From positions 29,611,386 to 29,675,385 of the forward strand of contig NC_092348.1 of the NCBI RefSeq assembly GCF_963676685.1: a DNA stretch of 64,000 bases. The letters run 5' to 3'. The position numbers and the translations under genes are program-made. The first letter of the stretch is position 1, and each line of letters begins with the position of its first letter. Under the pieces are notes generated by a model. That model made no database searches and was not told the DNA's origin. It was given only the letters and a program-made list of their open reading frames with translations. Positions 1-11,181 of this stretch are shown piece by piece. This DNA is from Mytilus edulis. Lineage: Eukaryota; Mollusca; Bivalvia; Mytilida; Mytilidae.

Positions 1-50
1 TGGAATACATAATAATACAATATGTCAAAAATAACATTATGAACAATATG

Positions 51-212
51 AAGAATAAAACTTTATAAAAATGAAAAAACGTAAGTTGTTATGGTTTTTT
101 TGTTTCATTTCTCTCCTGATTTTCTGCAATTGTATTACAGTGGAATTGTACTTTCTGTCGTTTGATAGTCTGGTTTCAGTGTGGTCATTCTGTTTAGCAA
201 CAATGTAAGCTT
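51..212. repeat. Left copy of ~160-bp direct repeat flanking LINE
   Basis: This block from AAGAATAAAACTTTAT to GTAAGCTT recurs at 1775-1935 with only a few differences. The two copies bracket a truncated LINE that ends in a poly-A run. The simplest reading is a very long target-site duplication; a pre-existing tandem duplication is the alternative. Confidence 0.75.
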
Positions 213-238
213 AATTCAGGAGCCATTGTAAAGCTGGA

Positions 239-616
239 ATGCGATCGGTAAGTATTGGCTTCGGAAATTTGACGAAAAATATAATGATGCCGTTCTTGTA
301 TGTAAATGTTTTAGATATGAACCAACTACCACAATTTTATCAGAAAATTATAGATACGTGGGCAGGAGACATTCAGAACGTTGATTCACCTCCATATAAA
401 AGTGCTATTTTAAATACAAGGATATTTGGAAACTCTTCTATTCGTTTCAAAAATAAACCATTGTTTCACTCTTCTTTTTTAAAAAGCGGTATCACAACTA
501 TCCAGTACATTTGGAATTCAGAAACTACAGATAGCTGTAATGAAATTTATAGGAAGCTGATTGATCGGCGAAATTGTATTTCCGAATTTTCAAAAATAAA
601 AAAAGGCAATTCCTAA
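239..616 (+). pseudogene. LINE ORF2 fragment, distal to reverse transcriptase
   Basis: About 125 codons, open from the truncation point to a stop at 614-616. It contains the LPQFYQKIIDTW segment and a KPLFHSS segment that are typical of the linker after the reverse-transcriptase domain in L1-like ORF2 proteins. The frame changes between this piece and the next at an A-rich stretch near 590-620, so the original ORF is broken here by a frameshift. It is not a functional gene. Confidence 0.7.
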
Positions 617-623
617 AGATTTC

Positions 624-1358
624 GTGCAAATTTTGAAATCTTGCAGAAACCAGAATTTGCATTATGAAAGTAAATTAAAGATATCAAATGACCTTGAGAT
701 CATTAACCTAAACAACCAAAAAATCAAACCACCAAAGTTAAAACTCAATTATATTCGTACGGTTTTAAATAAAGATGTATCTTCAAAATGTCAAATTAAG
801 TGGGAGGAAATATTTAGAACAAATATACCTTGGGAAAATATGTGGTCGGGATTAAAATATTTGAAAATTGAAAATAAAGTTAAAGAATTCCAATGGAGAT
901 CCTTGCACAATATTTTATATACTGAAGAAAGATTAAAAAAAATGAGGATATCAAATGGAAAATGCCACATTTGTCAAAATGACAATAATATAGAAACCCT
1001 GCAACACTTATTTTTTAGTTGTAGTACATCACAGTTAATTTTAATAAACCTCCAAGAAATACTTATCAAATCAAACATAGGAATAAACAATCCTTTTGGT
1101 GAAAAGGACGTTTTATTGGGTAAAAACACGGGAGAACTAAAATATGATAATTTTTTAAACATAATTATCTTATATTTTAAATGGACACTATGGAAAATTA
1201 GGAATTCAACAAAATTTAACAAAACGCCTGAAACACCACAAGATATTTATAAAATCTGGAAACAAAACTTGAAAATTAATCTTAAATTTGTTCTTCTTTT
1301 GAAAGGCGTTGATATCATTGATAAGACAAATTTGGAGTCTGTAATAAAGAAAATTTAG
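624..1358 (+). pseudogene. LINE ORF2 C-terminus with zf-RVT zinc-binding motif
   Basis: About 244 codons ending in TAG at 1356-1358. The conserved segment is WSGLKYLKIENKVKEFQWR followed by a Cys-His motif: CHIC, then HLFFSC about 20 residues later. That is the zf-RVT zinc-binding module at the end of many non-LTR retrotransposon ORF2 proteins. It is frame-shifted relative to the upstream fragment. The remaining 130 residues, rich in Lys, Asn and Ile, match no motif I recognise. Confidence 0.8.
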
Positions 1359-1774
1359 GCATTTAATATAGTATAATATAGCTTGAGTCAAAGTACATTT
1401 TTTATGGTTTATAGTATTAGAATATCGATTGTATCAATTTATATAAACATAAAAAAAAGTAATAAAAAAGTATTAGCCTATCATGTTTGTTGTAGTAAAT
1501 GCACATCTTTTATGTGGGTATCTTATACTTATTTACTTACTATTTTGTATTAAATTATAGAACTGTTAGATGCTTCTAACATTATATTGTTATATTTTTT
1601 ACACTAAATGTAAATCCAAGGTTGAAAGTGGACTCCTTTTTTTTTATTACCTTCTATTTCCCCTGGATAGATGGTTTCACTTTGTAAACAGGGACCATTA
1701 GCCTGATCCTGGACGACTAAGGTACACAGGAAATATTTAAGAATAAAACTATTATATGTCTTAAAAAAAAAAAA

Positions 1775-1935
1775 AAGAATAAAACTTTATAAAAATGAAA
1801 AAACGTAAGTTGTTATGGTTTTTGTTTCATTTCTCTCCTGATTTTCTGCAATTGTATTACAGTGGAATTGTACTTTCTGTCGTTTGATGGTCTGGCTTCA
1901 GTGTGGTCATTCTGTTTAGCAACAGATGTAAGCTT
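1775..1935. repeat. Right copy of ~160-bp direct repeat flanking LINE
   Basis: Near-identical to 51-212. It begins directly at the end of the LINE poly-A run, as expected if the duplication was created by the insertion. Confidence 0.75.
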
Positions 1936-1995
1936 TACATATATGAGGGACCGAAGATGTGAGACCATTACAGCTGTACCAAGTACATATTTTAT

Positions 1996-3058
1996 ATTTT
2001 CTCTTGTTCTAAAAAGAGCAATTCGATAAAAGAGGAAAATTGTCATTGATATCTTAAGTTTTCGAGATGTAGCAACACTTTCAGAAGTTGGTTAGTAGTT
2101 GGATTTGGAATGAAATTTTGAATGTGAACGTTCTGTAATCAACTTGATATTTTATCACTGCTTTATTATGGCAATAAGAATCGCTGCTTATCTTTTTTTC
2201 TGGTTTAATTGCCAAAACCTGAACTTTTTGGTGATAATTGATAACACATCTATATGTATTAAAATCAGTTTTGTTAATTCTTATCAGTGTATTAAATTAA
2301 ATTTTCTGGTATAATTGCAGAAATCTTAATTGTTTGGTAAATAAATTATAACACATCTTTATATATAAAATGATCGTTGTAAATTCTTGTCAGTGTGTTA
2401 AATGAAATGCGCAAGACTTTATAATGTGAAAAATATATTTATTAAAAATGAATTTCTCATATCAATGCAAAGAATAATCTACTGACATACATTTTATAAA
2501 GAAAATCGTAAGGAACTTTATAAAAATACGAAATTGAAACATCTTTTAGAAATGACAGTTGTAGCCATTTTTAATATTTTAATCAATTTATAGATGTAAC
2601 ATGATTATGGTCAATAAAATGTGTTGGGTCATCATCATAAATATAATTTCTACAACTAGATTTTTCCCATGGTATTGGCAGATTGGCGAAAGCAAATATA
2701 CTATGTATGATTTACAATTTGGGAATGCAATATTGGCGTGTAAGGATAGACACTTATAAAGTCAATAATACATTTGTGTTTATCCTGTTTGTGTCAATTC
2801 TGAATGATTTAGATTCCTTTCGATAGCTTTACCAGTGCTTTCAATATTTCAATAAACATTAGAAGTATGGCTAAATCCCCCCCTCCCCCCGGTATGTGTT
2901 TCTCTCACAGATTCATATTATCAAGTTGTTTTAAGTTAAAAACATAATTCTAACAGATTTTCAATAATTTAACATACATCAATAGAAAAACAAAGAATAT
3001 GGATAGTTTACTACAATCAAAAAGTCTTAATAACAAACTTCTGAAAGATTTGTTATAA
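1996..3058. repeat. Tandem-duplicated unit, copy A1
   Basis: This stretch aligns with 6517-7450. Both start near TCTCTTGTTCT and run through TGGCAATA, GGTATAATTGCAGAAATCTTAA and TGTGTTGGGTC to the AATAGAAAAACAAAGAATATGGA block. A1 contains about 100 extra bases near 2210-2310, where the AATTGC segment is itself duplicated. No coding potential was seen. The unit is cut off at about 3058 where other insertions begin. Confidence 0.75.
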
Positions 3059-3077
3059 TTTAACATACATCAATTAA

Positions 3078-3241
3078 GAAATAATTCATGGAAGCCATAG
3101 ATTTGTTGGAAATTTACACATGGCCTGGGCCGTGATATTCGAATTTTATCCTGAGCGTTAGCGAGGGATAAAATTAACGAATATCACGGCCCAGGCCATG
3201 TGTAAATTTACAACAAATCTATGGCTTCCATGAATTATTTC
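3078..3241. repeat. Near-perfect 164-bp palindrome (hairpin/cruciform)
   Basis: The two arms of about 74 bases are reverse complements with only a few mismatches, from GAAATAATTCATGGAAGCCA on the left to its complement ending at 3241. They surround a short centre reading TGAGCGTTAGCGAG. A transcript would fold into a long hairpin. It may be a fold-back MITE or the remnant of an inverted insertion. No protein is encoded. Confidence 0.9.
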
Positions 3242-3689
3242 GATTCTAATAGGACAAATACGATCATTAAAAAACTGAAGCGATGATGGGTATGCCGTAT
3301 GTGTGGCTGTTCTATTTTACCCACTGTTCGATAAATGTAAAACAAATCTAATAAACCTGCATGAATGATTTCTTAACTAACCACTAGAAAAAAAATGTGA
3401 TTACTTTTTTTACTTCTCAGTAAACCCAACATTTGCAATATTAGATTTGCATTTTTTATCGTAAGCTACCGTCAAATTCATTGTTGACATGTTGTAACCA
3501 AGGAGCCGCCATGTTGACTTGCTGAAATCAGTAAATGTGGGAATATTGCAATAGAACAGAAAACAAGCAACACCTACCTCAATACTTTATTTTAATGCAA
3601 TTGTATTCGAGTTTAGAAGGTACAAACGCAATAGAAAAACCTTCAGCTTTGACGTTTTCATCCGTATGACGTCATGTTTTGAAATGACG

Positions 3690-4316
3690 TTAAGGGCATA
3701 CGACACAGTTACAGGGTAGGTAATGACGTTGCTAACGTAAAATGTTATTTTCGCGACGTCAAACTATGACATATCGAGAAAAGATGCATTTTTCGACTGA
3801 TTTTTATCATTCAAACTGATTTAATTTGAAAACGAGTTCATGGACCCCTATTTTTTAAAACGGCAATTTGTTTCATTTTGCAAGGAGATTATGTGACCCA
3901 AATTTTATAAAACTGTAAATAGAGATTTTTTTTTAATTTTGATAAACATGCAGCAAAAAATGACGTTTGTTCCTCTTATCATGAACATTTGATAAATATG
4001 AGCTATTTTTCAATAAAAATTGCATATTTTTTTATAATACTTATAAAGTACAGAAATTACCGATTATTGAACAAAAAACCATTTGTGTTTATCTTTTAAA
4101 ACAAAAAAGTTATGTCTTTCTTTCGAAAAAGAAAATACGGACACAAATCTTAATTTTGAGCAAATATACAAAATTTCGACCTCATTTTACTCAAAAAGTA
4201 GCACATGAAGGTATATTTTTTATCACATATTTGATTTAATCAGGTAAAAAATAGCCTATATGCAAATTTTCATCAACTTGTAAATACAGGTTCAAAACTG
4301 TATCGTATGCCCTTAA
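3690..4316. mobile_element. 627-bp MITE with TTAA-ended terminal inverted repeats
   Basis: The left end reads TTAAGGGCATACGACACAGT and the right end is its inverted match (ACTGTATCGTATGCCCTTAA). The ends differ by one substitution. The interior is AT-rich with no ORF, typical of a non-autonomous DNA transposon. A TTAA at each end suggests piggyBac-like target choice, but this is inference. Confidence 0.75.
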
Positions 4317-4504
4317 TGCGCAAAAATCATTACTGGAATTTCGCGGAATTTTAATTTATTTTGTTTTTGTCCATTTTTCCGTTCTCTAATGTGTAAATTC
4401 TTTTTGTTATGCATCAGAATCAGAATAAATGTTCTGTAGGTTTTTATTCAATTGTAATTGTTAACACAGCGAAATCCACAACCGTTTACACATAGGTTAC
4501 GATA

Positions 4505-5742
4505 CAGTGGCGGATCCAGAAAAAAATTTGGGGTTGGTCCCAAATGAATATTGAATGGTATGAAAGTCCAGCAAGGCCAATATTAGTGTTTTTGTCAACA
4601 ATATGCTTGGATTCATCTCTGTGCCCTCGTAAAGTCAAATTTTGCCTCCCACATAAAATCACACATTTGATAACAGAGGACAAGATTTCGCGATTTTTTC
4701 TTACAACTTCGGCATTTTTTGTGTTTGATTGAGTTCTAATATTATCTTTGGTATTTTCCATCACAGCAAGAAAATTGAGTGCCTTTTCCCTAGCAAATTC
4801 ATGTGATATTTTGGCCTCTTTACCGTCTTTACCAAAATGTTTTGTAAGCCTGTCGTGAGCATAGGCCATATCTAAAAGAGGTTTTTCACTGAGTTGCTGT
4901 TTATATGAAAAATTACCAACATCATATTTAGTAGAAAAATGCAATGTCTCAAGCGTGTGAACATGAAGGTTTAACAATTGTATCAAAAAGTGACTCCTCA
5001 GATGAGCCCCCTCGACTATCACAAAGTTCATCTAGATTTTCTTGTCACTTATATCTTTATTTACCAAAGTCATAACAACTATAGGCATACAACATATAAA
5101 CTACACAAAGTATACATAGATAGCAGATTTGAATTGTGACGTTTTCTAGGCTGAACATTGTCATCTTGCTCCAACTTGCGTTTGGGACTAGGGCAGCTTG
5201 ACGACCTAAAATATATAGTAGGTCAGTCAGTCGTGCTTAAACATTTAAAGCTTTTAGGAAGGAAAAGGGAGGAGAAAAGGAGGAGAGGGGGGGGGCTCAA
5301 AGAGATAGATAAACAAATTTAATTTAATTCATTCATAATGATTGTTTTTTCAAAATGTACATAAATGAAATTTAAAACCGAGACGAAACTCCGTTAGTTG
5401 GACAATGCAATTATATATGGAAATTTCACTTAAAAATACAATTTTTTTTTTATTTACCTTTCAAAATAAGAAGTCAGCTTCTTCATGTTGACAAGCTGTT
5501 TTGACAATTTAATTACATGTATGCAGGTGAAACGCATTGATCCGTATTCTATCATTGTGACACCTCCAGGTATCCAGGTAATCCATAACCAATTAGTGCG
5601 ATGAAAGGATTGATCTTAAGTGTTAATTTGTTAATTTGTTAATTAGCTAGTTATTGAAAAAATAGACACTTTAAAAAAAATTTGAGGTTCGTCATAGGGG
5701 TGGTCCGGTGCGCCGTGGGACCACCCCCTGGATCCGCCACTG
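4505..5742 (-). mobile_element. hAT-family DNA transposon, decayed
   Basis: The ends are CAGTGGCGGATCCAG at 4505-4519 and its exact complement CTGGATCCGCCACTG at 5728-5742, a classic hAT terminal inverted repeat. The pentamer CGATA directly flanks both sides; a full 8-bp duplication is not visible. Inside is a transposase remnant on the minus strand next to the left end, and about 700 bases of non-coding DNA. At 1.24 kb it is far shorter than an autonomous copy. Confidence 0.85.
4530..5031 (-). pseudogene. hAT transposase N-terminal remnant (TTF/ZMYM-type)
   Basis: The reading frame contains NREILSSVIKCVILCGRQ followed by NLTLRGHRDES. This is the conserved block between the TTF-type zinc finger and the catalytic domain in ZMYM-like hAT transposases. 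Upstream is a KHFGKDGKEAKISHEFAREKA-like region in place of the finger's end. The catalytic RNase H-like domain is absent, and the frame runs through the terminal inverted repeat to a stop outside the element. It is an internally deleted, inactive copy. Confidence 0.75.
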
Positions 5743-5876
5743 CGATACATGTGGATTTACGTGGGAGGCATATTTAAACAGCCATTTGTGTACATCTTGG
5801 AGTCTGCGCTAAGTATAGATATATCGAGAATTTTATCACGGTGTTGTTTACAAAGCGAAAGAAGCACGTCATATTA

Positions 5877-6500
5877 GAATAGAAAAACAAAGAATATGGA
5901 TATTTTACTACAATCAAAAAGTCTTAATAATATACTTCTAACAGACATAAATAGAAAAACAAAGGAAATGGGGTATCAATGTATGACACAAAATCAGTAC
6001 CTGCGCAGCAAAAACACAAACAGGAACGGCGCTTTTATTGCTGTTCTTCTTCTCAACGTCACAACAAGGACTTCAACACGGAGTAAAAAACTCACTTCAC
6101 TGCAAGTTGAAAACGGCTCATAGCAGTGGCTTGAGCAGAAAATCTTTCCAAAACTAATTCGGACAGACTTTGCAAGATGTTACACATCAAATGGGGTTCG
6201 GTAAAAAAAAGAACATTCTGTCTAGATAAAACACTTCTAAAGGACTCAACAATTTTATATACATCCATGACATATTATTCCGCATTTTAATTTTTTTTAA
6301 TACAATTTTCAAGGTTTTCAAGATTTTGTATAACCACAACTTCATCTGTGTCTTGGATGACATTAAAAATCTAAATATTTCCCAGTATTTGGGCCTTATT
6401 CTAAAAAAATACCTTCATATGCATTTCATTGAAGAATACTTAAAATTTCTCCAAAAATATCAGGATTGCCAGAATTACAGTACTCTAGCCTAAGATAAAT
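5877..6500. repeat. Tandem-duplicated unit, copy B1
   Basis: Aligns with 7395-8090, a spacing of 1517 bases. It starts with AATAGAAAAACAAAGAATATGG, which also closes copy A1 at 2982-3034. A 75-codon ORF (5896-6123) is present in both copies with a few substitutions. No domain is recognised, and it has no intron or signal structure suggesting a gene. Confidence 0.7.
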
Positions 6501-6516
6501 GGATATTCTGTTCTTT

Positions 6517-7450
6517 TCTCTTGTTCTGAAAAGAGCAATATGACAAAACAGGAAAAGTGTCATTTATATCTAAAATATGCGAGATGCAGCAAAACTTGTA
6601 GTAGTTGTCTTTTAGTTGTATTTGGAATCAAATCTTGAGCTCGTCTTTTTATTGTCATCAAATTCATATCTTATCACTGCTTTTGTATGGCAATATGAAT
6701 CGCTGCCCTATCTTGTCTTTTTTTCTGGTATAATTGCAGAAATCTTAACTGTTTGGTAAATAAATTATAACACATCTTTATATGTAAAATGACTGTCGTA
6801 AATTCTTGTCAGTGTGTTAAATGAAATGCACAACACTTTATAATATGAAAAATATATTTATTAAAAATGAATGTCTCATATCAATGCATAGAATAATCTA
6901 TTGACATACATTTTATATAGAAAATCGTAAGGAACTTTATAAAAATACGAAATTGAAACATCTTTTAGATATGACAGTTATAGCCATTTTTAATACTTTA
7001 ATCAATTTATAGATGTAACATGATTATGGTCAATAAAATGTGTTGGGTCCATCATCATAAATATAATTTCTACAACTAGATTTTTCCCATGGTATTGGCA
7101 GATTGACGAAAGCAAATATACTATGTATGATTTACAATTTGGGAATGGAATATAGGCGTGTAAGGATAGACACTTATAAAGTCAATAATACATTTTTTTG
7201 TTTATCCTGTTTGTGTCAATTCTGAATGATTTAGAGTCCTTTCGATAGCTTTACCAGTGCTTTCAATAAACATTAGAAGTATGGCTAATCCCCCCCCCCT
7301 TCCCCGTATGTGTTTCTCTCACAGATTCATATTATCAAGTTGTTTTAAGTTAATAACATAATTCTAACAGATTTTCAATAATTTAACATACATCAATAGA
7401 AAAACAAAGAATATGGATAGTTTACTACAATCAAAAAGTCTTAATAATAT
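6517..7450. repeat. Tandem-duplicated unit, copy A2
   Basis: Second copy of 1996-3058, lacking about 100 bases of the AATTGC-containing segment. It leads directly into copy B2 without the palindrome, MITE and hAT insertions that separate A1 from B1. The order without insertions is therefore A-B-A-B. Confidence 0.75.
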
Positions 7451-8095
7451 ACTTCTAACAGAAATAAATAGAAAAACAAAGGAAATGGGGTATCAATGTA
7501 TGACACAAAATCAGTACCTGCGCAGCAAAAACACAAACAGGAACGGCGCTTTTATTGCTGTTTTTCTTCTCAAAGTCACAGCAAGGACTTCAACACGGAG
7601 TAAAAAACTCATCTCACTGCAAGTTGAAATCGGTCTCTAGCAGTAGCTTGAGCAGAAAATCTTTGCTAAAATAATATGGATAGACTTTGTAAGATATAAG
7701 ACACCAAATGGGGCCCGGTAAAGAAGATCATATTGTCTAAATAATATACTTCTAAAAGATATTCAACAATTTTACATATAAGGAATGACTGTAATATTTT
7801 TTCTGTCTATGAAGAAATAACATACAAAATTTGGTGCACATTGATGACGTCACGGTCACATGACTAAATTATGTCTATGGGCTGATAACAAAATAACGTC
7901 AGCCAATCAGAAGACGCGTTACATCCAAAATTAAATTATACATCCATAACATATATTTCCGCTTTACACATTTAATTCAATTTTGATCTGTTATTGATAT
8001 TGCATATTTTACATGGTTTTCAAAATTTTGCACAACAACTTCATCTGTGTCTTGGATGACATTACAAAGCTATATATTTCCCAGCATTTGGACCT
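7395..8095. repeat. Tandem-duplicated unit, copy B2, with nested repeat
   Basis: Second copy of 5877-6500; the shared tail (CTTCATCTGTGTCTTGGATG) is found at about 6340 and 8039. Between these points it carries a nested block, 7770-7945, with GACGTCACGGTCACATGAC and CAGCCAATCAGAAGACG. That block is the inverted counterpart of 60500-60730. Confidence 0.65.
7770..7945 (-). repeat. Dispersed repeat with AGCCAATCAGAAGACG motif
   Basis: Reverse-complement match to 60500-60730: both contain the CTGTCTAT / AATAACAT / GGTGCACA run, a GACGTCA site, a CACATGAC motif and the AGCCAATCAGAAGACG segment. This is a dispersed family of unknown class, present at two places in the window in opposite orientation. 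Confidence 0.6.
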
Positions 8096-8469
8096 TGTTT
8101 TACAAAGGATATAACCTAGTTGAGTCAATTTAGTTAAGTTTGCTGAATCAAAAGATATTTCTATATCAACCTGTTAACACCAAAAACAGAAGATATTCAT
8201 TACACATCTTACTAATTTCAAAAACATTTTACACCATAACCTGTGAGGTCAAACATTATAAAATAATCAGAAGTCCTCGATCAAATGCTGCTTTTAAGCA
8301 CTCCGTACTAATCAAATCCTATTGAAGGAAATGTCATTCACTTAATCTATTGCTGTTAATAAAATCCTTACTAATAGGACACGTGCCGGATATTGATCAT
8401 AAGATAGGACAGCATTGCATAGCAACTATGCTGTGACTTCTCCAAAGCGATAAATCGAAGATGTCTGCA

Positions 8470-8690
8470 CCTGCGTCATACGACATTGTTTTTTTTTTTC
8501 ACAAATAATTAATATAATATAATAAACTCAACATAGATACCAGGACTAAATTTTAAATATACGCCAGACGCGGTTTCGCGACTCATCAGTGACGCTCGAA
8601 TCCAAAAAAGTAAAAAAAAAGCCAAATAAAGTACGAAGTTGAAGAGCATAAATGATGATATTTGTACATAGTGCCAAAGTATTCAATATA
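8470..8690 (+). repeat. Dispersed bivalve repeat (CGCCAGACGCG ... CATCAGTGACGCT)
   Basis: Contains ACCAGG, TTAAATATACGCCAGACGCG and ACTCATCAGTGACGCTCGAA, followed by CCAAAAAAG and AAGTACGAAGTTGAAGAGCA. The same family is present inverted at 28080-28240 (GAGCGTCACTGG, GAAACGCGCGTCTAGCG). I recognise this text as a common mussel repeat. No ORF. Confidence 0.65.
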
Positions 8691-8699
8691 AATCTAAAA

Positions 8700-11160
8700 T
8701 GATTACATAGTACTGGGGAAGAACATCATTGAAGCTATAACAAATATAAGAAAAAAAGTTGTTTGACAACCCTAGTTTAATTCTAACCTAAGAAATTAAA
8801 CGTTTGATAATCTATCATTGTTAAATCATTTCATAAATCATTTCATATAATAAATATACATTATTAAAAATTGTCCTTAATGTGGTACAGATTATTCAAG
8901 GAAAACTAAGTTTTTGTTTAATTTTTAGGTTTTACTTTTTTTGTTTCCTGTGAAATGTGTTGTGGGTGTTACGGTACCACTAACTTACAAAACCAGACGG
9001 TCAACGAAGTTCCTAAAAGTGTCTAAGTCATTGACTTCATCCCGCTTGTGATACTCAAGCTATGATTTTATATCTTAATGAGATTATATTGAGACATATG
9101 ATAGAAATTGATTTACCGTTTTAAGAAAAATGTGAAATTGATATTTAAGGAGCGAGAGATGGTATGATTATTCTAAATCGATATTGTCTGGATGTGAAAA
9201 TACTACATGGTTATCCATTTCACATTTTTTCGTTTGCATAAAAACCTGACCTCGCAAAATTTTTGAAGTAAAAGTTTCATGATTAAAAATTAATACCTAA
9301 TCTATACCGCCAGAATTATCACTACATTGTAACTTAAAAACCCATTTCTCCTAAAACGTAAAAACACTTTCACAATGAAATCAACAAAAAAGTCATACAA
9401 ATTACATCATAGATTGACATTAAATTGTTTTTGTACCTGTATAAAATTCTGTTTGGTATTGTGAAAGTTCAAATCTTGATGGATAACAAAATATATTAAG
9501 CTAATAAAGCAACATGTTAAATGACATATGCAATATAAAGTGCGCATAACTCCGTGACAAACTTGGCAATAGCTTCATTTCCACTTTTGGAGGCCAATAA
9601 AAGTGTTTACAATATTGTTTGGATATACAAAACATATTATGTACTGCCATTATAGAAAGTATAAAACCATATACATAAAAATAGGTTTTCATTTTCTCAT
9701 TGCAAGTACAATGTATAAGTGTTTGGAGCAATACTCTCTCCCTTGCCAAATCAAAACATTTAACATTTGATATGCTCTATATATATTTGTTGTGCATATG
9801 AATAAGGTTTCTGTGGTCTTGGTCCATTTGGTGAAAAATATAAAGTTAATTAATTTCGTTTGCTGGATGCATAAATTATGTTCTGAAAACAGCACGTTCA
9901 ATAAAAATTAATTACTTCGCGATAAAAAAAAATATGAAAGACCACAATACAAATTATGGTAAATAACCAGAAAGTTTATATATCTAATTTACATATCCAT
10001 CTTGTGAATCTCCACATCAAAATTAAGTACGTTTTGATTAATTAATAAGGGAATCACACCTTACTCCCTAACAGGGATAACAGAATTGCGTTTATAGTGT
10101 TGAAATAGATTGATTTTGGACTGATTCATCGATTTGGCTACGGAATATTGTTTTCCTGTTGTATCAACTCAATTATTTACTAGGTTAGGGTTAAAAGGTT
10201 TCTTAGCATTTGAAGGCTAGTACAAGTATAAGTGCTGGCACGATACTTTGTTTTAAAAAAACCCATAAAAGTTGTGATATTCTCATGTGGTTACTCATTT
10301 AATTTCCCCGGCTTTATTCAAGCAGGGAATTTTCATACACAGTTCCGATTTGAGCAATGTTTCACGCTACAATGGCTGCTGGAAAAAAGTGGTTGCTATC
10401 TTGATTGGCTGCTAAAAGTGTCCAATAATGATAAGTTGCAATATTTACAATCGCTCTACTTATGATATATAACTTAGTCAGAAGTTTTTTTTTTTTTAAA
10501 TAAATCATTGAAAACTTTTGAATCTGTCAAAACCTCTATTAAGACTTTTTAATGGTTAGAATATTTCTTAAATTTCGTATACTAATGTGTAAATTGTTGA
10601 GAGTCTCGGAATAAACAGAAGTGTTGCTATAAATTAAGGATTTACTAGTGTTCATTTTAAAAAATCATACATGCAGTCATATGTTCAGACACTTTGGTAT
10701 TTTCCTATACTACGATACAGGGTAAAATATTTTGCCCTATTTCATTTCACCCACAGACTTCAAAAGCCTGTAGATCATTTACCATAATTTCGGCAGATTC
10801 GAGATTTCTTTTCTCAATATTTAACCCAATTTTAACAAATAATGTCAATGTTAAATATAATGTAAAAGTCTGAGTCAACCTTTTCGCGCCATTAAAAAAA
10901 CCTCCATATATCTCGAAAAGGAGTTCATTAAACTACCAATAGTTTTATTCCTTTAAGTTTACTTATGTTCTTTTGGTTTATAGTTTGAATTCTAAATTCC
11001 AGATTCCAGAATGTGCCCTTTCTTTTTCTTTACAAGTAAATAGTGAATCATATATTCAAAGCTTACATACACATGTTTTAAAACCATAAGTGACCATATA
11101 TAACATGTGTCCGATTAAGTAAAATTTATGAAGCATTTTGACCGATAGTAATTTAACTTT
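8700..11160. other. Intergenic AT-rich stretch, no gene seen
   Basis: Only short ORFs (up to about 82 codons) with no recognisable domain, no paired splice sites around a conserved segment and no clear repeat family. The part nearest 11160 is likely 3' UTR of the minus-strand glycosyltransferase-like gene: an AATAAA on the minus strand (TTTATT at 10944-10949) lies about 230 bases past its stop codon. Confidence 0.5.
10944..10949 (-). terminator. Candidate polyadenylation signal
   Basis: TTTATT on the plus strand, AATAAA on the minus strand, about 230 bases downstream of the stop of the gene at 11182-12249. Other AT-rich variants lie nearby, so the actual cleavage site is uncertain. Confidence 0.35.
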
Positions 11161-11181
11161 AAAATCCTAAAACCAATTTTA

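Larger units (their letters stand above)
213..1774 (+). mobile_element. 5'-truncated non-LTR retrotransposon (LINE)
   Basis: The insert carries the C-terminal part of a LINE ORF2 in two frames, a non-coding 3' part of about 400 bases, and a terminal poly-A run at about 1762-1776. The first coding piece resembles the region after the reverse-transcriptase palm in L1/Tx1-like elements (a leucine-proline-x-phenylalanine-tyrosine motif). The second carries a zf-RVT zinc-binding segment. No endonuclease or catalytic reverse-transcriptase motifs remain, as expected for 5' truncation. It lies between two direct repeats. Assignment to the L1/Tx1 group is inference from recollected family features. 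Confidence 0.8.
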
